Source: CAVRGQ01 sp963720785 (lineage in GTDB: Bacteria; Actinomycetota; Acidimicrobiia; IMCC26256; DASPTH01). Taken from it: a stretch of DNA of 64,000 bases. Shown in pieces: positions 53,884-62,215 of this stretch. The stretch covers positions 310,001-374,000 of the forward strand of contig CAVRGQ010000009.1 of NCBI GenBank assembly GCA_963720785.1, written 5' to 3'. The notes under the pieces were generated by a model. It saw only the letters and a list, made by a program, of their open reading frames with translations. It did no database searches and was not told where the DNA came from. How positions within the stretch are numbered: position 1 is the first letter of the stretch; each line of letters begins with the position of its first letter. The translations under genes were made by a program, and so were the position numbers.

Positions 53884-55157
53884 GCGAGCTGCTGCCGCTC
53901 GCCGAGGCGAGCGACACGTCACTCTTCGGATCGAAGGCGGTCGGCCTCGGCGAGGCGATCCGGGCCGGGCTGCCGGTGCCGCCCGGGTACGCGCTGTCGG
54001 GCGCGGTCGTGGAGGCGGTCGCTTCGGAGGACGCCGACACGATCGCCCGTGTGGACGAGTCCGTGGCCACGCTGCCCACTCCCCTCGCGGTGCGGTCGTC
54101 GGCCGTCGACGAGGACGGCAAGGACGCGAGCTTCGCGGGCCAGCACCTCACCTTGCTGAACGTGGCAACCGTCGACGACGTCGCCGCCGCGCTGCGCGAG
54201 ATCTGGTGGTCGGCCAACTCCGACTCCGCGATCACCTACCGCCAGCGCGTCGGCCTGTTCACCCGCCCGAGTGTCGGCGTGGTGGTGCAGTCGCTGCTCG
54301 ACCCCGTCGCCGCGGGCGTGATGTTCACCGAGAACCCGGTGACCGGCGCCGACGAGCGCGTGATCGAGGCGAGCTGGGGCCTCGGCGAAGCGGTGGTCGC
54401 GGGCCTCGTGATCCCCGACACGTTCCGTGTCGCGGGCGACGGCACCGTGCTCGAACGCACCCCCGGGCTCAAGCGCACCGCCATTCGCACCCTCCCCGAC
54501 GGCGGCACGTTCGAGGAACCGGTGCCGAAGGAGCGCACCGAGGCGCTGTGCCTCACCGACGCGCACCTCGCGCAGCTCCACGCACTCGCGGCGCGGTGCG
54601 AGGAGGTGTACGGCAAGGCACGCGACATCGAGTGGGCGCTCGCCGACGACACCATCTACCTGTTGCAGTGCCGCGCGGTCACCACGTCGACGCAGGAGAA
54701 GGCGGCGATCGACCCGATGCTGACCGTCGCGCAGAACGACCCCGCCGAGCTGGTCCCCGACGTGCCGCTGTTCGCCGGCCTGAGCGACACCGAGGTCGCG
54801 GAGATTGCCGCGCTGTTCAAGGCGCGGAAGTTCGCAGCGGGCGACGTCGTGATCCGTGAGGGTTCGGGCGGTGCCGCGTTCTACCTCATCGACTCGGGCC
54901 AGGCCACTGTCACCATCCGCGGGGAGCAGGTCGCGACCCTCGGGCGCGGCGACCACTTCGGCGAGATCGCGTTGATCGACGAGGGCGTGCGCGCCGCGAC
55001 CGTGACCGCGACGAGCGATCTGGTGTGCCACGGCCTCACGTTCTGGGAGTTCCGCCCGTTGGTGGAGCAGAACGGTGCGATCGGCTGGAAGCTGCTGCAG
55101 TCGATGGCGCAGATGCTGCGCGACTCCCAGGCGCACGCGTCGACGCCACCCGGATGA
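53880..55157 (+). CDS. PPDK/PEP-synthase-type ATP-grasp domain fused to a cyclic-nucleotide-binding domain
   Basis: A 425-residue protein. Residues 1-285 are the nucleotide-binding half of PEP synthase/PPDK: FGSKAVGLGEAIRAGLPVPPG, VRSSAVDEDGKDASFAGQ, LDPVAAGVMFTENPVTG, EASWGLGEAVVAG and the final IYLLQCRAVTT. Residues about 297-415 are a cNMP-binding domain, PLFAGLSDTEVAEIAALF, with a phosphate-binding cassette FGEIALIDEGVRAATV that keeps the Glu and Arg needed for cAMP/cGMP. The domain is at the C-terminus, suggesting that phosphotransfer responds to a cyclic nucleotide. The phosphohistidine domain is on the preceding gene. The next gene start overlaps its stop (ATGA). Confidence 0.88.
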   Translation: MSELLPLAEASDTSLFGSKAVGLGEAIRAGLPVPPGYALSGAVVEAVASEDADTIARVDESVATLPTPLAVRSSAVDEDGKDASFAGQHLTLLNVATVDDVAAALREIWWSANSDSAITYRQRVGLFTRPSVGVVVQSLLDPVAAGVMFTENPVTGADERVIEASWGLGEAVVAGLVIPDTFRVAGDGTVLERTPGLKRTAIRTLPDGGTFEEPVPKERTEALCLTDAHLAQLHALAARCEEVYGKARDIEWALADDTIYLLQCRAVTTSTQEKAAIDPMLTVAQNDPAELVPDVPLFAGLSDTEVAEIAALFKARKFAAGDVVIREGSGGAAFYLIDSGQATVTIRGEQVATLGRGDHFGEIALIDEGVRAATVTATSDLVCHGLTFWEFRPLVEQNGAIGWKLLQSMAQMLRDSQAHASTPPG

Positions 55158-56144
55158 CCTCGCCCGGCACCGACGGTGGGTGGCAACCCACCGCGCTCCA
55201 AGGGCTGCTGCTCGACGCCGCGTTCGCGGAGCGGGACCACGCCGAGACGGTCGCGCGCTGGGTGCGGGCGACGGACTTCGACGTGATCGACCACGAGAGC
55301 TTCAAGGTGCTCCCGCTCGTGGCCCACCGCCTCGAGGAGCTCGGCCTCGAGAACCCCGAGTCTCCGCGCCTGCGCGGCATCGTGCGCCGGAGCTGGCTGG
55401 AACACCAGCTCGTGGTGCGCGACGCGCTCCCGACCCTCGACCGCCTCCGGGCACGAGGATTCGACGTGATCGTGTTGGGCGGCACGTCAGTGGGCGTGCT
55501 CGCCTACGAGAGCCCGGCGTTGCGGCCGATCCTGCACCTCGAGGTGCTCGTGCCCGAGGCCGCCGGCGACGACGGCCCGCCGACCGGCAGCACCGACACC
55601 CCGGTGCACGTGCGCACCCACGCCACCGACGACTGGCGCTGGCCCGGCGCCGACGACGGGCTGCGGGCCTCGGCGCGACCGTTCGCGCTCCTCGACCGGC
55701 CGCTGCGCGCCCTCGCCCCGGAGGACGAGCTCCTCGTCAGCGTGTGCGCGGGGTGCGCTCGGCCCCGGTGCCGCAGGTGCAGTGGATCGCCGACGCGCGC
55801 ATGCTGCTCGAGCGAGCACCGTGTTCCTGGACGGCGTTGACGGCACCGCGGTGGAGCTCCGGGTGGCCGACCGTCTCGCGCTGGCCCTCGAGCTGCTCGC
55901 CGACCGGTTCGAAGTGGCCGTGCCCGACGGTGTCGTCGCCGACCTCCGCGGCACACCAGTCGACCGCTATGAAGCGGCGTGGTTCGCCGCGCAGCTCCGC
56001 CCCCGCACCCGGCACCCGTTCCCGGTGCTCTACGGCGCCTACTCCCGCCGGTTTCCCGCCGATGCGGGCCTCGTGCCGAAGGTGACCGCGTTGCCCGGGC
56101 GCGCTGCGCACGCCGACTACGCGAGCCCGCCGTCGGGAGCAGTG
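55154..56144 (+). pseudogene. NTP_transf_5-type nucleotidyltransferase-like gene (two or more frameshifts; altered active site)
   Basis: Coding starts at ATG 55154, overlapping the ATP-grasp gene. The order HESFKVLPLVAHRLEELGL, RSWLEHQLVVRDALPTLDRL, ARGFDVIVLGGTSVG and later APVPQVQWIADARMLLERA matches the uncharacterised nucleotidyltransferase family found beside HprK-like kinases. The site where the family normally has Asp-x-Asp reads ILHLEVLVP, so both catalytic acids appear replaced (His and Glu). Frameshifts lie near 55755 and 55815; the last part (GTAVELRVADRLALALELL, FPVLYGAYSRRF) continues to about 56130. The exact end is uncertain; it runs into the convergent HprK-like gene. Confidence 0.6.
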
Positions 56145-57191
56145 ACGCGATCAGCGGAGGATTCGCGGCCCGGTCGGGCGACAGCACCAGCCGGTGACAC
56201 GGCACCGCTCCCACCAGCCGCCGCATCACCCCGAGCTCGTGAGCGGAGTCGAGGCTCAGCTGCCACAGGGTGCTCGGCGCCAGCGTCCGCAGCGCCTCCC
56301 CGGCGGTGACCGGTTCGAGGCGCGGCCCGTCGCCGCGGTGGCGATCGAGCACGACCACCCCCACGACCGGTGCCGACGTCACGATGCGCTCGGGGTGCTA
56401 CGCGTGCACGTGGTACAGCGCCTTGCCGTCGGCGAGCGACTCTTCGTCGACCGGCACCGCGTCGACGTCGGGCTGCGCCACGTCGGCGAAGTGCGCCGTG
56501 TCGTGATCGGCGACGCGGCCCGTCGAGTAGAGCTGGTGCGCGACCCGCGGTGAACCGGTCACGAGGCAGTAGTCGTCGCTCAGGAAGCCGAGCCCCGCAC
56601 CGAGACAGGCGAGTGCGGTGGACGACTTCCCGTGCCGCCCGGACCGACGATGAGCACGACTGCCTGCTCGCTGCCCACCGCGGCGGCGTGCACAACACCG
56701 CTCGGCGACCGAGCGCCCACTGCAGCTGACGGCGCAGTGGTGCACCGCCTTCACGCGGGGAGAGTGCCGACGCCCGCCGGACCCCGAGGAGGTACGGCCC
56801 CGGTCGCGGTCGGCGGACCGGAACACGAGCGGCGACGACCACTCGGCCTCGGCCCACGGCACCCCGGCGCGGACGGATCATCGCCGAGCGGTACCGCAGT
56901 CGTGAGCGGCGGCGGCGTGGGCGGGGCGATGCCGGCGACCGACGCGTCCCACGCTCCCACCACGGCCGTCACGTCGCCCCCGGGCGCGGGTAGTGACCGT
57001 GAAGCCGGGCAACACCATCTCGGCCAGCTCGTCGCCGACCACCGTGAGCGCCACGCCGACGCCCGCGACGTCGACCTCGATCGTGTGCGCTTCGGGGTGC
57101 TCGCGACGTGGTACCACGCCCGCCGAATCGTCGAGCGCCGCACGCACGATCGCCACCGACGGGTCGGGCGCGTCCGGGGCGGCGACGTCAC
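56117..57191 (-). pseudogene. HprK-like P-loop kinase (many frameshifts)
   Basis: Pieces in all three frames line up as one HPr-kinase-like protein. The N-terminal part has EAHTIEVDVAGVGVALTV and ELAEMVLPGFT. SGVVHAAAVGSEQAVVLIVG then runs into a P-loop (GPGGTGKSS once one A is restored near 56627). TALACLGAGLGFLSDDYCLV, LYSTGRVADHDTAHFADV and the C-terminal CHRLVLSPDRAANPPLIASLL follow. The GTG at 57191 overlaps the stop of the preceding glycosyltransferase (GTGA). In RiPP loci such kinases phosphorylate peptides or make sugar-phosphate tails; HPr itself is not implied. At least five frame changes occur within about 1 kb. Confidence 0.65.
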
Positions 57192-57883
57192 CGGCCGACG
57201 ACGGCGCGCCATGTGCCGCGCGCACCGCGGAGCATCGCGTCGAACGCACCTTCCTCACCGATCGAGTAGCTGAGGTTGTCGCCGAAGTAGCGCCGGACGA
57301 CGAGCACCTCGTCGAGGTGCCGATGCGCACCCCGCGCCCGCGAGGCGCACCACGAGGTCGATGTCCTCGCCGATGAGAGCTCGCTCGTCGAACCCGCCGA
57401 CTGTCGCGCACGCTGCGCGGTCTCCACCAGGATCGACGTGTGGTAGTAGCCGTCCCACCAGTCGGGATGCGCCTCCAGCCAGTGGGGCCGGCCGACATCG
57501 CCTCGAGCACCTGCTCCTGCCGGCACATCACCGCGTCGGTACGCGGATCCTCGCAAGTGCGCGAGCTGCCGTGCGATCGCGGTGTTCGACCATGAGGTCG
57601 TCGCTGTCGAGGAAGGTCAGAAAGGGCCCGCCGCCTCGGCTCACCCCGCGGTTGCGCGCCGCGGACACCCCGCCGTGCTCGCGCCCGAACACCCGGACCC
57701 GTGCTCGTCGGCGAACGGCCTCGAGCACCGCGATGGACGGTGGCATCGGTGGAGCCGTCGTCGACGACGAGGCACTCGACGAGCGGTGCGGTCTGGGCGA
57801 GGACGCTGCGCACCGCCTCGACGACGCAGTGCTCGCGGATCTGCACCGGCACGACCACGCTGACCAGTCGGCTCGTCGGTCAC
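57188..57883 (-). pseudogene. GT2 family glycosyltransferase, third in the operon (several frameshifts)
   Basis: The GTG at 57883 overlaps the previous gene's stop. Reading across frames gives LVSVVVPVQIREHCVVEAVR, the donor-site LVVDDGSTDAT, the metal-binding LDSDDLM, then HWLEAHPDWWDGYYHTSIL, GGFDERALIGEDIDLVVRLA and RYFGDNLSYSIGEEGAFDAML, ending at TGA 57188. These are the ordered blocks of a GT-A fold family 2 enzyme of about 230 residues. GEDIDLVVRLA holds the catalytic-base-type ED. Frame changes occur near 57860, 57700, 57560, 57500 and 57400. Confidence 0.65.
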
Positions 57884-58609
57884 GACCCGTCACCCGCGGC
57901 CCCGGCGTCGGCAACAGCGGCCGCGGCCGCCGGCGCCGGCGCGGCGCTGCCGGAGGTGCGCGCGCGCCACCCGAGGAGCGACTCACCCTGGATCGGCGTG
58001 ACGAAGCCGAGTTGTTGCGCTCGTGGATCCGCGGCGGAACAGCACCTCGGGCACGAAGTGCTCGCTCCACGCCGATGGCCCGCGCGTTCGCCCACCAGCC
58101 ATCCAGTCGCCGACGGCACCTTCGCTCGAACGGCCCGAGCCGGTCGACCATCGCGCGCGCAGCAGCAGCCAGTCGAGAACGACGCCGACTGCCGGTGCCC
58201 GGCGCCCGGGTGCCGGGCGCGGCGGTGCGCGGGGTCGACGAACTCGTCAACCAGGTGAACACTGCTTCGAGGTGCGGGTTGGTCGACGAACGCCTCGAGC
58301 TGCCGCTCGAGCTTGCGTCGGCAGCCACACGTCGTCGGCGTCGAGCAGGCGACGTAGACGCCGTCGGCGACGTCGATGCCGGCGTTGCGGCTCGGCCCGG
58401 CGCCGGCGTGCCGCGGCGCAGCACGGTGACGCGGGGATCGACGGCCTCGGCGATGGTCGGCGGTGGCGTCGGTCGAACCGTCGTCGACGACCACGACGGC
58501 TCCGGCGGCACGGGTCTGGTCGAGCGCCGACCGCAGCGCTTCCTCGATGAAGGCCTCGGCGTCGCATGCGCGGCCACCACCACCGATGACCGACGCGGGC
58601 CGTCGCCAT
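57880..58609 (-). pseudogene. GT2 family glycosyltransferase, second in the operon (several frameshifts)
   Basis: Starts at ATG 58609 (MATARV), two frames later continuing SVVVAAH, AEAFIEEALRSALDQTRAAG, VVVVDDGSTDAT, PRVTVLRRGT, AGPSRNAGIDVADG, LLDADDVWLPT and RQLEAFVDQP. It ends with a Pro/Ala-rich tail at TGA 57880. The DADD motif for the metal-nucleotide sugar is intact. The stop overlaps the GTG of the next glycosyltransferase. The frame switches at least five times in 730 bp, although every family block is recoverable. Confidence 0.65.
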
Positions 58610-58615
58610 CGGGGC

Positions 58616-59301
58616 TCACTCGGCGTTGTCGCAGGTGCTCGCGCACCGAGCCGGAACATGTCGTCGAACGCCGGACCAACTCGCGGTCGCTCATGCTGTC
58701 GCCGTGGATCCGCCGGACCCGGAGCGATCGCGTCGATCACCGCTGATCCCGAAGCCGCGGCGCGGGCCTGCACCAGCAGGTTGAAGTCGGTGCCGGGTCG
58801 GCATGTCGGTGCGGTACTGCAGCTCGATCGAACACCGCGTCGTCGGAAGAGCCCCGAGGTGGCGGAGACACCGTCGAGGTCGCCGTAGCGCTGGTCGGGG
58901 ATCAACCAGTCGGGGGTCGACACGCCCGGCTCGATAGTGCGTGTCCTGCCGGCAGAGCACGATGTCGACCTCGGGATGCGCGGCGAGATCGGCGACCTGG
59001 ACCGACGCCTTGTTCGGCTTCCACCAGTCGTCGGCGTCGCAGAACCCGATCAGTTCGCCCGGTGGCGACGGCGACGCCGGCGTTGCGGGTCGGCCCCAGG
59101 CCTTCGTGGGGGCGTCGCAGCACGCGTACACCGGCGTAGCCCTCGGCCAGCGTGGCGCGGCGAGCCGTCGGTCGACCCGTCGTCGACCACGATGATCTCG
59201 ACCGCCGGATGATCCTGGGCCGCGAGGCTGTCGAGGCATTCGGCGAGGTACCGCTCGCCGTCGTACACCGGCACGACGACGGAGACGAGCGTGCCGCCCA
59301 T
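58616..59301 (-). pseudogene. GT2 family glycosyltransferase, first in the operon (several frameshifts)
   Basis: The ATG at 59301 starts three bases after the PqqD stop. The first 50 residues are clean: LVSVVVPVYDGERYLAECLD and IIVVDDGSTDGS. Other frames then supply VLRRPHEGLGPTRNAGVAVA, ELIGFCDADDWWKPNKASV, DIVLCRQDTHYRAG, TPDWLIPDQRYGDLDGVSA, TDFNLLVQARAA and HGDSMSDRELVRRS. The end is probably TGA 58618-58616. The CRQ motif and the DADD metal site match the third copy, so the three genes may descend from duplication. Confidence 0.65.
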
Positions 59302-59304
59302 CGG

Positions 59305-59750
59305 CTACTGCTCGGCCGCGTTCCGCGGCCAGCCCGCTTCGGTCACGTCGTGCACCGGGTCGAGGAGGATGAGGTCGGCGAGGTCGTTGAACCGCTCGAT
59401 CGTCAGCGCGCTCGTACTCCGCCTGGGGAACGAGGGCGTCGATGGCGGCACGGGTCGGCGGCGCGCGACGGCGGCATCGGCGGCCTCCACCAGCATCTCC
59501 TCGGCGACGAGGTTGGTGACGAAGACGTCGAGGTCGACGGCCGCCGTCGGCGTCGCTGACGCCGTAGCGCTCCACCAGCATCGTCGGTGACCTCGGGCGC
59601 AGGAACCCCGCCGGCGAGGGCGATCCACGCGAACGCACTCGATCCGATGCAGCTGTAGTAGCTGCCCTTCACCATGTCCATGACGAGGGCTTCGCCGTCG
59701 ATGGTCTCGTCGACGAATCGGGGCTCGTTTGCTCGGTAGCGCGATCCCAT
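59305..59750 (-). pseudogene. PqqD-like (RiPP recognition element) protein with C-terminal extension (four frameshifts)
   Basis: ATG 59750 starts a PqqD-type winged-helix domain: YRANEPRFVDETIDGEALVM, DMVKGSYYSCIGSSAFAWIA, then VERYGVSDAD, VTNLVAEEMLVEAADAA. The extension includes RAAIDALVPQAEYER and ends LADLILLDPVHDVTEAGWPR, a motif I associate with PqqD-like proteins in RiPP-type loci. PqqD domains bind leader peptides and present them to modifying enzymes. Four frame switches (near 59590, 59550, 59465 and 59415) break the gene as sequenced. It is separated from the LivK gene by 142 bp that hold a hairpin. Confidence 0.65.
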
Positions 59751-59823
59751 GGCGTGGGCGAACCTCCGCGTCGTGGTCCAGGAGTGGGCGGTGACCGAGC
59801 GCCCAACGTAGGCGGAACCCGCA

Positions 59824-59845
59824 CCCGCCAGGATTCCTCGGCGGG
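59824..59845. terminator. Hairpin between LivK-like and PqqD genes
   Basis: CCCGCC and GGCGGG arms around AGGA-T-TCCT (one-base bulge). It lies 47 bp after the LivK-type stop on the same strand and could separate that transcript from the PqqD operon. No T-run. Confidence 0.45.
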
Positions 59846-59891
59846 ATCTCTTTACCTCCTTCACCGGCCGAGCCAGGCGATCCGGCCGCGG

Positions 59892-61229
59892 TCAGCTCGT
59901 GACGAGATCCAACTTCCTGGAGATCACGTTCTTCGGCGAACACGAGTACGTGCCCGGCTTCGTCGGATTGACCCGCACGAATGCGCCGTTCTTCACCTGC
60001 AGCGTCACGTCACATGCCGTGACCTTGCGACCGGCGAGATCGATCGTGCCGAGCAGGCCCTCGGCGTCGAACGCGTGCATCTTGGCGAGCTCGGCGAGGA
60101 TCGACGTGCGGGTGATGCCGTTGACCCCGTCGCGCTTGACCACGGCGTTCACGGCGTCGCGGAAGGCGATGCCGGCTGCCCAGGTGTACGCGCCGAAGCT
60201 CGCGGCGTTCTTGGCCCCCGTGTACTTCACGAAGGCCGCCGCCATCTTGTTGGCCTTCTGGTCGGCCTTGCTGAGGAACGGCAGGAACGTGGTGTCGACG
60301 TACTGGCCCTCGACGTCCTGCCCACCCGACGCCAGGAATTGCTGGTCGTAGCACGCACTTCCGCAGTCCCAGACCTTGACCCCGGTCAGGCCCTGGAGGG
60401 CGGCTTCCTTTCGCAGCAGCACGGTGCACGGGAACGACGACGTGCATTGGCCGTAGTTCGAGCCGGCGGCCTTCATCGCCTGCACGATCTCCGTGTACTC
60501 GGTCTGGGTCGCGCGTGCCGAGCGGTCGAAGTCGCCGTCCGACTTGATCCCGATGTCACGCAGCGCCGCGACCGAGGCGAAGGTGGCGTCGCGCGCGGCC
60601 TGTGAGTCGTTGCCGAACACGTAGATCCCGTGGAGGTCGTTGCCGTACTTCTTCTGGTAGTACCGGCCGCGACCGACATTGGCCTGGTACGTCTGCGGGT
60701 GCTCGTCCTTCGTGGAGCAGATCAGCGCCGAGGGCGCGATCGGGAAGGACTCGCTCGAGCACTGGTGGTCGAGTGACCCGGTGTAGAAGGGGATGTCGGG
60801 AAGTCCCGTCACTGCGCCGGTGGCGTCCTTGCAGTCGCGCATCTCGGCGACCGTGTTCAGCAGCGCTGCGGACGTCCCGACCATCGCGACATCGTTCTGG
60901 CAGGCTTTGATCTCCGCGTCGCGGGTCTGGTTCGGGTTCACGTGCGAGTCGTAGAAGTCCACGACCAGCTTCCGCCCGGCGATTCCGCCCGTCGCGTTGA
61001 TGTACTTGGCGACGCCGTTCACACCGTCGACCGAGGCCTTGAACAGGCCCGGCGCGAACGAGTTGTCGACGTCGGCGATGACCGCGATGTGGATCTCCGT
61101 CGCCGTGATCCCGACCTCGGTTGCCTTGGGCTTCTCCTTGTCGGTCGATTGCGCGACCGCAACCGCCGACGTGGCCGTCAGCGCCACGACAACCGCGGCG
61201 CAGAGCGCCACCATACGAACCTTGCTCAT
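59892..61229 (-). CDS. LivK-type ABC transporter substrate-binding protein (second copy, intact)
   Basis: A 445-residue exported binding protein with a signal peptide (MVALCAAVVVALTATSAVAVA) and a GGAGGGGG ribosome site. It has ITATEIHIAVIADVDNSFAPG, NATGGIAGRKLVVDFYDSH, a Cys-containing KVWDCGSACYDQQF and VKNGAFVRVNPTKPGTYSC. It is a full-length paralogue of 3257-4577 and served here to locate that gene's frameshift. No permease or ATPase is next to it, so it may share the LivHM system at the other end of the window or use another. It is downstream of an SDR and a quinone-reductase-like gene. Confidence 0.92.
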   Translation of the reverse strand: MSKVRMVALCAAVVVALTATSAVAVAQSTDKEKPKATEVGITATEIHIAVIADVDNSFAPGLFKASVDGVNGVAKYINATGGIAGRKLVVDFYDSHVNPNQTRDAEIKACQNDVAMVGTSAALLNTVAEMRDCKDATGAVTGLPDIPFYTGSLDHQCSSESFPIAPSALICSTKDEHPQTYQANVGRGRYYQKKYGNDLHGIYVFGNDSQAARDATFASVAALRDIGIKSDGDFDRSARATQTEYTEIVQAMKAAGSNYGQCTSSFPCTVLLRKEAALQGLTGVKVWDCGSACYDQQFLASGGQDVEGQYVDTTFLPFLSKADQKANKMAAAFVKYTGAKNAASFGAYTWAAGIAFRDAVNAVVKRDGVNGITRTSILAELAKMHAFDAEGLLGTIDLAGRKVTACDVTLQVKNGAFVRVNPTKPGTYSCSPKNVISRKLDLVTS

Positions 61230-61302
61230 TGCGGATCCCCCTCCGAAATGTTCACCCGGCCGGCTTGGCGGGCGTCGAGGTCGAGGTCATTGGGCTTCGC
61301 CA

Positions 61303-62163
61303 TCAGGCCTCCTCAGAGGGAAAGCCGGCGAGGATCCCGTCGAAGCGGGCTTCGACCGTGGAGAGCAAGTCGTCGTGCGTGATGATCCAGAACTCGCGGT
61401 TGCGGATCGCGGCGAGCACGCGCGTGGCCACCTCCGCGGGGGTCAGGCCCGTGGGCCCGGTGAACCCGTCGCGGATCATGAGCCGCACCGACTCCGCCAT
61501 CTCGGTGCGGTGCTCGACCCCCAACTCGGCGGGGCGCCCACGTTCCGACTCCATCACCTTGGTGTCGACCGAGCTCGGGCAGAGCACGCTCACACCGATC
61601 GCAGACTCCTCGATCGCCAGCTCCTGGGCGAGCGTCTCGGAGATCGACACCACCGCGACCTTCGTGGCGGAGTACGGGCCGATGAAGGCGACGCCACTCA
61701 CCAGCCCGGCGATCGACGCGGTGTTGACGATGTGGGCGGGCGTTCCCTGATCGCGCATGATCGGCAGGAACGACCGGATGCCGTGCACGACACCCCAGAA
61801 GTTGACGCCGACCACCCACTTCCAGTCCTCGAGCGTCTGGTCACGGAGCAGGTTGAACGTCGAGACGCCGGCGTTGTTGCACAGCACGTCGACGCGGCCG
61901 AACTGCTCGAGCGTCGTCGCCGCCAACGCGTCGACCGCAGCGGCGTCGGCGACGTCGACCGCCACGGCAAGGGCTTCGGCGCCCGAGGTGCGGAGACCCG
62001 CCGCGACCACTTCCGCCTCGGCGGCGTCGAGGTCGGCGACCACAACCGCCGAGCCCGATGCGGCGAACTCCTCGGCCAGGGCGCGGCCGATCCCGCTGGC
62101 GGCACCGGTCACCACTGCGACTCGCCCGGCGCCGATCACTCCCTCGTTCCCTGCGTCCGTCAT
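61303..62163 (-). CDS. SDR family oxidoreductase
   Basis: A 286-residue SDR. It has TGAASGIGRAL, an Asp at the end of strand 2 (VVADLDAAE) favouring NAD(H), NNAGVSTFN, the active-site VNTASIAGL, the YSATK catalytic pair and a long C-terminal helical region (ATRVLAAIRNREFWIITHDD). The latter is typical of actinobacterial SDRs that act on hydroxy-lipid or steroid-like molecules. It is in an operon with the oxidoreductase at 62216 (52-bp gap) and upstream of the LivK-type gene (73 bp). Confidence 0.9.
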   Translation of the reverse strand: MTDAGNEGVIGAGRVAVVTGAASGIGRALAEEFAASGSAVVVADLDAAEAEVVAAGLRTSGAEALAVAVDVADAAAVDALAATTLEQFGRVDVLCNNAGVSTFNLLRDQTLEDWKWVVGVNFWGVVHGIRSFLPIMRDQGTPAHIVNTASIAGLVSGVAFIGPYSATKVAVVSISETLAQELAIEESAIGVSVLCPSSVDTKVMESERGRPAELGVEHRTEMAESVRLMIRDGFTGPTGLTPAEVATRVLAAIRNREFWIITHDDLLSTVEARFDGILAGFPSEEA

Positions 62164-62215
62164 GCCGGTCTCCTCCCCTTGCGATCCGCGACCGTCGAGT
62201 CGAATGCGCGCGCCC

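Noticed and set aside
55750..59650. Programmed ribosomal frameshifting to explain the broken genes
   Set aside because: Shifts go in both directions, number about 20, and lack slippery heptamers or consistent downstream structures.
59751..59891. Possible RiPP precursor gene upstream of PqqD, suggested by a strong GAAGGAGGT ribosome-site-like sequence at about 59855-59863
   Set aside because: No ATG, GTG or TTG follows within 20 bases. The only open frames there are Arg/Pro-rich shadows. The region instead contains a hairpin.
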